Below, one piece after another: positions 25,211-33,247 of a DNA stretch of 46,392 bases. Numbering within the stretch: the first letter of the stretch is position 1; each line of letters opens with the position of its first letter. Location: assembly GCA_020353535.1 (NCBI GenBank), contig CP070696.1:3865787-3912178 (forward strand), read 5' to 3'. The translations under genes were made by a program, and so were the position numbers. Below the pieces are notes generated by a model. The model was not told the DNA's origin. It worked only from the letters and a program-made list of their open reading frames with translations, and did not search any database. The DNA is from Spirochaetaceae bacterium. GTDB taxonomy: Bacteria > Spirochaetota > Spirochaetia > SZUA-6 > DRHE01.

Positions 25211-26205
25211 TTTGATTCCTTCTTCAACCGTTTTTCCAGCATGTTCACCACCCGAACCAGAGGGATCAGGACCAGCAGGTAGATCATAGCCGCCGCAACC
25301 AGCGAGGTTGGATTGGTCTTGCTCGTGTACAGCTCCCGGGCCTTTTTTAGAAGTTCCGGAGCCGCTACGACCGAAGCCACTGCAGTGTCTTTGAGCATGG
25401 CCACCAGGTTGCCCGTCAGCGGCGGCACGACCACCGGGATCGCCTGGGGAAGGATAATCATGCGGATGGTCTGTCCCCTGGACAGGCCCAGGGAGCGGGC
25501 TGCCTCGATCTGTCCAGAATGAACGGACTCGATACCGGCTCGGAATGACTCCGAGGCGTAGGCACCGTATCCCAAAGATAGAGCCACAATCGTGGTTAAA
25601 ATCGAGCCCAGAGAGATACCTGCAAAGGGAAGGGCGAAGAACAGCACCACCATGATCACGATCATGGGAACGGAACGGAAGATGTCTATATAGGCCTTGA
25701 GGAACAGATTCAACGTTCGGCTGTTGTAGGAACGAAGGCTGGCCACGATCAGACCAATGAGCACACTGCCAACCGCTGATACCAGCGCCAGGAAGAGGGT
25801 AACCCCCAATCCATTGCGCAGATACCACCAGTTGCCCTTCAATTTTTCGAAGTTGAAGAAGAATTCCTTCAATTTTCCCCACTGCGCCCCGGAATAGCGG
25901 TAGAACAGCCAGCAGAGTACGGCGATCAGAAGCAGGGAAACGCCCATTTTGAGAATCTCAGGTTTGCTTTTGTCCGCCAGCACATTTCCGCTCCAGCCCA
26001 ACATGAGGAGGATGAAGATGACCATGACGGTGTACAGCCAGGCCGGAGAGACGCTTTCCTTTTCAGGGAGCAGGAACACGGCGAAGGCGGCAAGCAGAAG
26101 GAAGGTCACGGCGATGAACAGCGGCCGCCGTACCAGCTTGAACCACTCCGGGTGGGACAGCATAAACTTCTTTTCGATATCCGTCGTGGCCAGGCCTGTC
26201 TTCAT
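25207..26205 (-). CDS. Polar amino-acid ABC transporter permease (first of two)
   Basis: 332 residues. HisM/GlnP-type permease with the EAA loop (GQIEAARSLGLSRGQTIRMI) and PQAIPVVVPPLTGNLVAMLKDTA. It carries the same N-terminal extension of about three TM segments as its partner at 23432 (WFKLVRRPLFIAVTFLLLAA and following). The pair probably forms a heterodimeric channel. It begins about 70 bases after the binding-protein gene, behind a strong hairpin. Confidence 0.92.
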   Translation of the reverse strand: MKTGLATTDIEKKFMLSHPEWFKLVRRPLFIAVTFLLLAAFAVFLLPEKESVSPAWLYTVMVIFILLMLGWSGNVLADKSKPEILKMGVSLLLIAVLCWLFYRYSGAQWGKLKEFFFNFEKLKGNWWYLRNGLGVTLFLALVSAVGSVLIGLIVASLRSYNSRTLNLFLKAYIDIFRSVPMIVIMVVLFFALPFAGISLGSILTTIVALSLGYGAYASESFRAGIESVHSGQIEAARSLGLSRGQTIRMIILPQAIPVVVPPLTGNLVAMLKDTAVASVVAAPELLKKARELYTSKTNPTSLVAAAMIYLLVLIPLVRVVNMLEKRLKKESK

Positions 26206-26228
26206 CTCATTTTACCAAAAATAATGAA

Positions 26229-26256
26229 GTTTCCCCGGGAAGAAACCCGGGGAAAC
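26229..26256 (-). terminator. Intercistronic hairpin after the binding-protein gene
   Basis: GTTTCCCCGGG pairs perfectly with CCCGGGGAAAC across a 6-base loop, 22 bases after the binding-protein stop, and is followed on the minus strand by TTCATTATTTTTGG. The T-run is imperfect, so it is likely a partial terminator or an mRNA-protecting stem. This would make the binding protein more abundant than the membrane parts, as in other importer operons. Confidence 0.65.
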
Positions 26257-26277
26257 CTATGGATTGCGGTCGATTCT

Positions 26278-27105
26278 TTACTTCTCGGGTTTCTCGTTCG
26301 GCCAGTAGGGGCCCCAGATATTCACAGTCGAGCTGTCGGGCTGTGGCTCCACGCCGAACCACTTCTTGTTGATCGCAGCCAGGGTTCCGTCCTTCTTCAT
26401 CTCGTTCTGGATCTTGTTGAACTCATCCCGAAGGGCAGACCCTTTCTTGAACGCCAAAGCCTGGCCTGCCTTGAAGCCCGGAATATAGATTTTCATGACA
26501 AGGCCTGAATCGGGGTGCTGCTTGATGTAGTAGAGGGCAATCGGATCGTCCACCACCACGCCGTCGATTCTGCCCGCCTCCAGATCCAGAGCGGCATCGA
26601 CCCAGTAATCGTAACTCTTCATGTCGTACGGACCGTATTTGCCTTGATTGTCAACGAGCCAGGCTTCATTGGCGGAACCGGTGTCCGAGCCGAAGGTCTT
26701 GCCCTTCATCTGGCTCAAATCGGTGATGCCGTCCTTTCGCGTCATCAAACCGATGCCCGAATCGTAGTAGGGATCGGCGAAGTCCATGACTTCTGCCCGC
26801 TCTTTCTTGATCCAGATCGACGACATGGCGATCTCCCACTGGCCGGACTGAACGCCGGTCAGAACCGTGGCAAAGGGAGCGGACTTGTACTCGATCTTGT
26901 AGCCGGCCCGTTTAGCGAACTCTTCCAGGATATCCGATTCGTAACCGGTCATCTTGCCCTCTTCCGCGAAGATCCAGGGCGGATTTTCGCTGTTCACACC
27001 CACAGTGATGGTCTTGGCACCGGCGCCGCCTTTTTGGCCACCGGCGAACACGGCGACTGTCCCCACGAGGAGCAGCGCCATCAGGATCAATAATCCTTTT
27101 CTCAT
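26278..27105 (-). CDS. Polar amino-acid ABC transporter substrate-binding protein
   Basis: 275 residues with a signal peptide (MRKGLLILMALLLVGTVAVFA, then GGQKGG). There is no lipobox Cys, so it should be periplasmic and soluble. The type 2 periplasmic binding fold of the GlnH/HisJ family is shown by TVGVNSENPPWIF, GYESDILEEFAKRAG, GQWEIAMSSIWIKKERAEVMDFADPYYDSG and GSDTGSANEAWL. Amino acid is the expected ligand, but the specific one cannot be told. It follows the racemase gene after 187 bases, with its own promoter and AAAGGAA ribosome site. Confidence 0.95.
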   Translation of the reverse strand: MRKGLLILMALLLVGTVAVFAGGQKGGAGAKTITVGVNSENPPWIFAEEGKMTGYESDILEEFAKRAGYKIEYKSAPFATVLTGVQSGQWEIAMSSIWIKKERAEVMDFADPYYDSGIGLMTRKDGITDLSQMKGKTFGSDTGSANEAWLVDNQGKYGPYDMKSYDYWVDAALDLEAGRIDGVVVDDPIALYYIKQHPDSGLVMKIYIPGFKAGQALAFKKGSALRDEFNKIQNEMKKDGTLAAINKKWFGVEPQPDSSTVNIWGPYWPNEKPEK

Positions 27106-27141
27106 ATTCTTTCCTTTCTTGTAAGGTTTTTTGGATTCGTT

Positions 27142-27171
27142 ACTCTACACATTCCTATTTCAAGGTGTCAA
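27142..27171 (-). promoter_or_regulatory. Promoter of the amino-acid importer operon
   Basis: Minus-strand TTGACA (27166-27171), 18-base spacer, TAGAGT (27142-27147). A CCGCATGCGG palindrome at 27201-27210 lies upstream and could be part of a weak terminator of the racemase gene or an operator. Confidence 0.5.
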
Positions 27172-27292
27172 TAAGTACCGTCCGGAGGGGGATTAGCGAT
27201 CCGCATGCGGCGGTCCGCGGCTGACTGTATGAACGGGATAATTATTCATTACAATCCAGCCTCGGCTCCCCCTTTTTCTACCCCGGAATCCG

Positions 27293-28000
27293 TCATTTGA
27301 TCTCTTTTTCCGGTGGTCGGGCATAAAAGGCGCGCTTGGACTGCACCAGTCCCGCTTCCACCATGGCTTCGGTAATCTTGAGGGTCACCGAAGTGGGATC
27401 GATGACCACCACACCGAGTTTGCGGGCTGCCTCCTCGGCATAGCCCACCATCCCGGCGCAGCCCAGGACGATCACCTCGGCGCCGTCCTCCTCCACTGCC
27501 TTTTCCGCCACCTCCATGATCCGTTTTCTGGCCAGATCCGGCTTTTCATCGGTCTCCAGCACGGACATGCCCAGCTCCCGAACCGAGGCCAGATAGGGGC
27601 TGAGCTTGTTGCGCCAGACGTCGTTCTCCTTGTGGGGAATGCGCTCCTTGAACAGGGTCAGGATTGTGAATTTGCTACCCAGGGTAGTGGCCATGCGCAG
27701 GGAGATCTCCTGGATGCCGACCACCAGGATGTCGGAGATCTCCTTGGCGGCAAACAGGCCGGGATCGGAAAAACAGGCCAGGATCACCGCGTCGTATCCC
27801 TCCTGATTGGCCCGCTTGACCAGCTCCAGGGTGGGAGGGATGGCCAGGGCTTCGTCAAAGGCGGATTCGATGGAGATAGGTCCCCTGTCCGGGCAGGTCA
27901 CGGTGAGTTCTGTGCTCTGCCGTTTGATCTCCATCAGTTCCCTTCGCATATGATCCGTCATCGACGTGGATGTGTTCGGATTGATTACCATGATCTTCAT
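27293..28000 (-). CDS. Asp/Glu/hydantoin racemase family protein
   Basis: 235 residues. The family racemises amino acids or hydantoins without cofactor, using two cysteines on either side of the substrate. Both are visible: ILACFSDPG and VLGCAGMVGY. The start MKIMVINPNTSTSMTD is diagnostic. ATG at 28000 was chosen for its GGAGG 8 bases upstream; ATG at 28015 is possible. Placed directly after iorB, it may convert D- to L-amino acids, or feed hydantoin-type substrates, before transamination and oxidation. Confidence 0.9.
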   Translation of the reverse strand: MKIMVINPNTSTSMTDHMRRELMEIKRQSTELTVTCPDRGPISIESAFDEALAIPPTLELVKRANQEGYDAVILACFSDPGLFAAKEISDILVVGIQEISLRMATTLGSKFTILTLFKERIPHKENDVWRNKLSPYLASVRELGMSVLETDEKPDLARKRIMEVAEKAVEEDGAEVIVLGCAGMVGYAEEAARKLGVVVIDPTSVTLKITEAMVEAGLVQSKRAFYARPPEKEIK

Positions 28001-28022
28001 CTGTTTGACCTCCATTCAAATC

Positions 28023-28604
28023 CTATTCCAGCAGCTGTCGTCCGGCCTGGAAGGCCCGCATATTCACACCGAGCAGCTTGGAAGGAACGTACTTCTCGAT
28101 AGTCTGTTCCCACACCGAAACGGGCAGGTCGATCAGGCTGGACAGGGCACCCAGAAGCATGATGTTCACGACTTTCACGTTTCCCAGCTGGGTTGCCTTT
28201 TCGGTGACGTTGATATTGAAGTACCTGCCGCTGGCCGCGCTCAAAATATCGTCGATCCGCTCCCGGCTGGGATACTCCATCTGACCCGTGGTTACGGCCA
28301 CCGGCGGAATCGGGTAGTCATTCACGATGACGGTGCTGTCCGCTTTCAGATAGGCCGCCATGCGCAGGGACTCCAGCGGCTCGAAAGCCAGCAGGTAATC
28401 CACCTGCCCCGCCGTCGACATGGGAGAATGAACCTCACTGCCCCAGCGGATGTGGCTGACAACGCTGCCGCTGCGGATCGCCAGCCCCAGAATGTCCGAC
28501 TTCTTGGCGTCGAATCCTCCGCTCATCCCCACCTCGGCCAAGATATCCCCGGCCAGGATAGTTCCCTGACCGCCAACGCCGACCACAAGAAAATTGGTAT
28601 CCAT
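28023..28604 (-). CDS. iorB: Indolepyruvate:ferredoxin oxidoreductase, beta subunit
   Basis: 193 residues, the gamma-type domain of 2-oxoacid:ferredoxin oxidoreductases. Family blocks: FLVVGVGGQGTILAGDILAE at the N-terminus and QVDYLLAFEPLESLRM. It pairs with IorA (6 bases upstream) to oxidise aryl pyruvates, made from Trp, Phe or Tyr, to aryl-acetyl-CoA with reduction of ferredoxin. Co-transcribed with iorA and the racemase gene. Confidence 0.94.
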   Translation of the reverse strand: MDTNFLVVGVGGQGTILAGDILAEVGMSGGFDAKKSDILGLAIRSGSVVSHIRWGSEVHSPMSTAGQVDYLLAFEPLESLRMAAYLKADSTVIVNDYPIPPVAVTTGQMEYPSRERIDDILSAASGRYFNINVTEKATQLGNVKVVNIMLLGALSSLIDLPVSVWEQTIEKYVPSKLLGVNMRAFQAGRQLLE

Positions 28605-28610
28605 ATTGCT

Positions 28611-30431
28611 TCACTCCTTGCCTTTGGGCGTTCCGGGGGGCGTGATCGCCCCGGTGGGGCAGACCTGCCGACAGACGTCGCAGCCGATGCAGAGAGTGGG
28701 ATCAATATGGGACTTGAACTTGTTGTTCTTGGGATACTTCTCCGCGGACTGACCGATGGCCGGACAGCCGACCCGGAAGCACATATGGCAGGCGATGCAT
28801 TTCTCCAGATCCACGTGGTAGGGGGGTTGGGGATTGCGGGAAACGAAGATGCACTCCCCCCGGGTTATAAGAACCGAGGGACCGTCGAAGTCCAGACACT
28901 CCTTGAGCCCGGCCTCCACCTCCTTGATCTTGAAGGCATCCACCACCTTGACCTTCTCCACGCCCATGGCGCGCACAACCGCCTCCAGATCCACCTTCTT
29001 GGCGGGCCTCTGCTCGGTGACCGCCCAGTCCACCCCGGGATGATCCTGGTGCCCGGTCATGGCGGTCACGCTGTTGTCCATCAGTATCACCACACCCCGG
29101 CTGCCGTTGTGCACCATGTTCACCAGGGGAGCCATGCCGGAGTGGAAGAAGGTGGAGTCCCCGATCGTACAGACCCGGTTTTCCGGCAGCCCGGCTAGAG
29201 ACATGCCGTGCAGCACCCCCACGCTGGCGCCCATGGCTCCCATGGTGTGCTGAGCCTCGAAGGGGGGAAGGGTGCCCAGGTTGTAGCAGCCTATGTCCCC
29301 GGCCACGGGCAGCTTCATCTTCTTCAGCAGGTAGAAGGTGGAGCGGTGGGGACAGCCGGCGCAGAACACCGGAGATCGGGTCGGCAGCTGCGGCATTTCT
29401 TTCGGCTGTTCCTGTTTGCTCGACGGCGAGGTGTCGGACTCCGGCGCCTGTTTCAACAGGCCCGCCTCCCTGGTGTAGCGCCTGATCTCATCGGGCAGCA
29501 ACTCGAAACAGGGCGGGAAGATATCCTTGCCCCGAACCGCGATCCCCATGGCTTTGATCTGTTCCTCCAGCACCGGGTCCAGCTCTTCCAGAACGATCAG
29601 CTGCTCGATTCCCGCGGCAAACTCGCGGATCAACTTTTCCGGCAGGGGATAGGTCATCCCAAGCTTGAGGATCGAGGCCTCGGGGAACACATCCAGCAGG
29701 TAGTGGTACAGTACTCCCCCGGTAATAAATCCGAGGCTGCGGTCCCGCCACTCGATCCGGTTGATCGGAAGCGTATCGGCGAACACCGCGATATCCTTGA
29801 TGCGCTGTTCCACTCTGGGGTGCATCTTTCGGGCATTGCTGGCGGTACAATTGTACTTGGCCGGGTCCCTCTTGAAGGGACCGATTTCAGCGCGTCCCTT
29901 GGTTCTCGCTCCCAGGGTAACCACGCTCTTTGAGTGGGAGGTGCGCATCACCGTACGAATCAGAATCGGAGTATCGAACTTTTCTGAAAGTTCGACACCC
30001 AGTATGACGTAGTCCTTGGCCTCCTGGCTGTCCGCCGGCTCCAGCAGTGGTATCTTGGCCAGCCGGGCGTACCAGCGGTTGTCCTGCTCGTTCTGGGAGC
30101 TGAACATCCCCGGATCGTCGGCGGTCACCACCACCAGGCCCGCCTCCATACCGGTGTATACCGCGTACATCAGCGAGTCGGAGAGCACGTTCATACCCAC
30201 CTGCTTGGTGGTTACCAGGGTGCGGCGGCCGGAGTAGGCCGCGCCGGCTCCGGCGTCCATGGCCACCTTCTCATTGGTGGACCATTCCGTGTATATATCG
30301 TTTCCGTACTTGAGAGCGATCGTTTTAATAATCTCGGAGCTGGGGGTGCCGGGATAACCGGCCGCGATCTCGATGCCAGCCTCATAAGCTCCGCGGGCGA
30401 TCGCCTCGTTTCCTGACAGTATCTCCTTCAA
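28611..30431 (-). CDS. iorA: Indolepyruvate:ferredoxin oxidoreductase, alpha subunit
   Basis: 606 residues containing a pyrimidine-binding domain (GYPGTPSSEI), a TPP-binding domain (GDSTFFHSGMAPLVNM, then DNSVTAMTGHQDHPG) and a C-terminal ferredoxin domain. The latter holds the two clusters CIACHMCFRVGCP (from 545) and CIGCDVCRQVCP (from 581). The first cluster departs slightly from CxxCxxCxxxCP in spacing, as is common in IorA. It starts at TTG (30431) with a strong GAGGAGG ribosome site 8 bases upstream. Oxygen-sensitive chemistry fits an anaerobe. The gene follows the acyl-CoA synthetase gene by 39 bases. Confidence 0.96.
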   Translation of the reverse strand: MKEILSGNEAIARGAYEAGIEIAAGYPGTPSSEIIKTIALKYGNDIYTEWSTNEKVAMDAGAGAAYSGRRTLVTTKQVGMNVLSDSLMYAVYTGMEAGLVVVTADDPGMFSSQNEQDNRWYARLAKIPLLEPADSQEAKDYVILGVELSEKFDTPILIRTVMRTSHSKSVVTLGARTKGRAEIGPFKRDPAKYNCTASNARKMHPRVEQRIKDIAVFADTLPINRIEWRDRSLGFITGGVLYHYLLDVFPEASILKLGMTYPLPEKLIREFAAGIEQLIVLEELDPVLEEQIKAMGIAVRGKDIFPPCFELLPDEIRRYTREAGLLKQAPESDTSPSSKQEQPKEMPQLPTRSPVFCAGCPHRSTFYLLKKMKLPVAGDIGCYNLGTLPPFEAQHTMGAMGASVGVLHGMSLAGLPENRVCTIGDSTFFHSGMAPLVNMVHNGSRGVVILMDNSVTAMTGHQDHPGVDWAVTEQRPAKKVDLEAVVRAMGVEKVKVVDAFKIKEVEAGLKECLDFDGPSVLITRGECIFVSRNPQPPYHVDLEKCIACHMCFRVGCPAIGQSAEKYPKNNKFKSHIDPTLCIGCDVCRQVCPTGAITPPGTPKGKE

Positions 30432-30470
30432 AGTTCGAACCTCCTCGTATGTTCACCCCTTTCACGTCGG

Positions 30471-32654
30471 CTACGGCGATTTCGTCTCATCGCCGCTGTC
30501 TTTCAAAACCAGCAAGGCATCCACAGCCACAACGCCCTGCCCTTCGGGACGGATCAGCAGGGGATTGATGTCCAGAGCTTCGATCCGCTCAGCCCAGTCC
30601 AGGGCCAAAGTCCCGACCCCGATCAGCACATCGATCAGGGCCTCGATATCCGCAGGGGGGGAGGCGCGGAAGCCCTTCAGCACGCGAGAGGCTCGCGTCT
30701 GCTCGATCATGCGCCGTGCGCTGTTTCGATCCAGAGGCGGTATGCCCAATGCCCGATCGCCGAGCACCTCTACCATGACTCCGCCCAGGCCGAAGATCAC
30801 CGCGGGACCGAACTGGGGATCGATCAGCAGTCCCACGATCGCTTCGGCCACCGCTCCGCCGACCATCTGCTGACAGAGCACGCCGTCGATGCTGGCTTTC
30901 GGATCGTAGGTCCGGGCCGCCTCCAACAACCGGTCGAAGCTCTTGAGAATCTCCTGCTCATCACACAGATCCAGGGCGATTACTCCGGCCTCGGTCTTGT
31001 GCAGGATCCGGGGGGACATGACCTTGAGGGTCACGGGCATACCGATCTCCCGGGCGGCAGCCACCGCCTCCGCAGCGGAGCGGCAGAGGCGCTCTTGCGT
31101 GCAGGGAATCCCGTAGGCGGTCAGCACCTGTTTGCTCGCAAACTCGGTCAGTCCTCCTCGAGCCCGGTCCAGCAGGGAGCGCACTTTGGGCGCGGCCGGC
31201 GACGGGCCGGCGGCAGAGGGAGGCGGATCGCCGCCAAGAAATTGCGCATATACGACAGCATGGTCTATGGCCCGCAGTCCCTCTTTGCTTCCCTGCAGAA
31301 GGGGCACCCCGGCTCGATCCAGGATGCTCCGAATCGTCGCATCGAAACCTCCAGAGGGATTGGAGAGAAACACCACCGGCTTGTCTGTCCGGCTGCAGAC
31401 TGTGGCAGCCGCCTCGGCCACGGCGGCGTACTGCTCGACCTGCCGGGGTGCCATGCCCCCAGGCACGTCCTGGGACACCAGGATGAGGTCGGCCTCCGGT
31501 TCCCGGGCCGCGGCGCTCAGGCAGGGCAGATAGGCCTCCTCGACCTTGCCGAAACCCCAGGCGTCCAGGGGATTTTCGACCCCAGCGTAGGGGGGCAGGT
31601 GCTCCCGCACCCTGGCGCTACCCGCCGCAGACCATCCGGGAAAGCGTAAGCAAAGCTTTTCTCCCAGATCGCCGAGCAGGCTGATAATCCCTCCCGAGAG
31701 GGTGAGGGCGAACACGCCATTGCCCCGGGGGAGTCTGTTCCCCAATTTCGAAAACAGCTCAGCAGTCTCGAACATCTCATCGAAATCATCCACCCGGATC
31801 AATCCCAGCTGTTTGAACAGCGCGTCCTGAACGTCATCGGAGCCGGCCAGGGCGCCTGTGTGCGCCGCTGTGGCCCGCCGGGCCATCTCCGAGCGGCCCA
31901 CTTTGATGAGCACGATCGGCTTTCCCAGCTCTCGGGCTCTGCGCGCCAGGGCGGGCAGCCTCTCCGGGCGGCGAAATTGTTCGATAAAGGCCATGATCAC
32001 CCGGGTTCCCGGATCTTCGAGCATGTAGCCGATGTAATCGGTGGCGTCCACCACCGCTTCGTTGCCGGCGGACAGAATCATGCTGAAGCCCAGGCCCCGG
32101 TTGGCATTGGCCACCTGGATGCAGACGTAGCCGCTCTGGGCGACCATGCCGATGTCCCCGGCTACGATCTCCCGCGGCGCCGGGGCACTGTAGGCTCCGG
32201 CCTGTCCGTTGAAGTTCAGAATCCCGACACAGTTGGGGCCGCAGAACAGGATATCCTGCTCCCGGCAGAGGTCCGTAATTCGCTGCTGCAGGGCCCTGCC
32301 CTCCTCCCCGGCCTCGGCAAAGCCATTGGCGAAGGCCCAGGCGGCGCGCACTTCGATGCGGGCAGCTTCCTCCAGGACGGGCAGCACCAGGTTGCGGTTC
32401 AACAGGATCGCCACCAGGTCTACCGTGTGACCCGCCTCCCGAACCGCGGCCAGCGAGGGGTAGCAGGGTTTTCCCAGGACCTGCTTGTAGCGGGGATTCA
32501 CCGGGTAGACGGCGCCCCGGTAACCGAGCTGCCCCAGATTTTCCAGGACCTGCATACCCGGGCCCGGATTTTCTGAAGCCCCCACCACGGCGATGGAGGC
32601 CGGTGCAATCAGGGGTTGAAGATCCGGAGCCTGGAATTCCCTCTCGAATCTCAT
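30471..32654 (-). CDS. ADP-forming acyl-CoA (acetate/aryl-acetate) synthetase, fused alpha-beta
   Basis: 727 residues. The N-terminal part is the alpha subunit: a CoA-binding domain (SIAVVGASENPGPGM), then a succinyl-CoA-ligase-like part with the phospho-His region AAHTGALAGSDD (H265). The C-terminal ATP-grasp beta domain (from about 495) contains PVTLKVMSPRILHKTEAGV and FGLGGVMVEVLGD. In the archaeal-type route this enzyme turns acyl-CoA plus ADP and phosphate into the acid and ATP. It should convert the CoA esters made by IorAB, conserving energy by substrate-level phosphorylation. Promoter at 32706-32734 and CGGAG ahead of the ATG. Confidence 0.94.
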   Translation of the reverse strand: MRFEREFQAPDLQPLIAPASIAVVGASENPGPGMQVLENLGQLGYRGAVYPVNPRYKQVLGKPCYPSLAAVREAGHTVDLVAILLNRNLVLPVLEEAARIEVRAAWAFANGFAEAGEEGRALQQRITDLCREQDILFCGPNCVGILNFNGQAGAYSAPAPREIVAGDIGMVAQSGYVCIQVANANRGLGFSMILSAGNEAVVDATDYIGYMLEDPGTRVIMAFIEQFRRPERLPALARRARELGKPIVLIKVGRSEMARRATAAHTGALAGSDDVQDALFKQLGLIRVDDFDEMFETAELFSKLGNRLPRGNGVFALTLSGGIISLLGDLGEKLCLRFPGWSAAGSARVREHLPPYAGVENPLDAWGFGKVEEAYLPCLSAAAREPEADLILVSQDVPGGMAPRQVEQYAAVAEAAATVCSRTDKPVVFLSNPSGGFDATIRSILDRAGVPLLQGSKEGLRAIDHAVVYAQFLGGDPPPSAAGPSPAAPKVRSLLDRARGGLTEFASKQVLTAYGIPCTQERLCRSAAEAVAAAREIGMPVTLKVMSPRILHKTEAGVIALDLCDEQEILKSFDRLLEAARTYDPKASIDGVLCQQMVGGAVAEAIVGLLIDPQFGPAVIFGLGGVMVEVLGDRALGIPPLDRNSARRMIEQTRASRVLKGFRASPPADIEALIDVLIGVGTLALDWAERIEALDINPLLIRPEGQGVVAVDALLVLKDSGDETKSP

Positions 32655-32705
32655 AGTCGCAAACTCCGAGTGTTGTGGACCGGATCGTGGAATGGCATTT
32701 CATTT

Positions 32706-32734
32706 TTTATATCACGAGCGTCGTATCCCGTCAA
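32706..32734 (-). promoter_or_regulatory. Promoter of the acyl-CoA synthetase / iorAB operon
   Basis: Minus-strand TTGACG (32729-32734), 17-base spacer, TATAAA (32706-32711). The transcript would start about 45 bases before the ATG at 32654. A second TTGACA lies just upstream (around 32743-32748). Confidence 0.65.
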
Positions 32735-32781
32735 CATGTAACTGTCAAGATCAGCCACCCAGCGTAATAACGACAGACCCT

Positions 32782-32810
32782 TTGACACGAGCCCCTCTTA
32801 AAAGTATACA
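32782..32810 (+). promoter_or_regulatory. Promoter of the VOC gene at 32840
   Basis: TTGACA (32782-32787), 17-base spacer, TATACA (32805-32810): a near-consensus pair. The mRNA would start near 32817, leaving room for the ribosome site AGGAGG before the ATG at 32840. Confidence 0.7.
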
Positions 32811-32839
32811 GATGGGTGCAATCCCATCAGGAGGTACGC

Positions 32840-33229
32840 ATGGAACGGCCGGATTTGCCTGGAAATCAGGCTGAAAAGCTCATCACCTTTATCTACTACA
32901 AGGATCTGCACAGGGGGATCGATTTTTACGGCAAGACCTTGGGATTTCCGGTGGAAATCGATCAGGGCTGGTGCAAGATCTTCAGGATATCCGAAGGCGG
33001 TTACGTCGGTGTTGTCGACGAAACACGGGGTATGCACAGGTCCCATCCGACCAAACCCGTCCAGATATGCCTGCGGGTGCCCGATGTCGAGGCGTTCTAC
33101 GTCTACTGCCGGGAGGTCGGTGTGGACGAACTGTCGGAGATATTCGAGAGTCAGGAGTTGAAGATCAGGGCTTTCGTGTTCAACGATCCCGAGGGCTACC
33201 AGATAGAGATCCAGCAGGCGATCCCCTAG
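32840..33229 (+). CDS. VOC superfamily (glyoxalase/dioxygenase-like) small protein
   Basis: 129 residues with the paired beta-alpha-beta-beta-beta layout of the vicinal-oxygen-chelate fold: FIYYKDLHRGIDFYGKTLGF at the start and FVFNDPEGYQIEIQQA at the end (Glu as a possible metal ligand). Start ATG 32840 is preferred over the upstream GTG because GGAGG is 6 bases ahead. Without more metal ligands visible, an enzyme role is uncertain; binding or resistance functions also occur. Converges on the solute-binding-like gene, with 18 bases between stops and no terminator. Confidence 0.85.
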   Translation: MERPDLPGNQAEKLITFIYYKDLHRGIDFYGKTLGFPVEIDQGWCKIFRISEGGYVGVVDETRGMHRSHPTKPVQICLRVPDVEAFYVYCREVGVDELSEIFESQELKIRAFVFNDPEGYQIEIQQAIP

Positions 33230-33247
33230 CTTATATGGCAGCCTCGG

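Noticed and set aside
25211..25882. Long upstream extension of the ABC ATPase frame
   Set aside because: It overlaps the real permease gene in another frame; the ATG at 25210 has ATGA coupling and matches family length.
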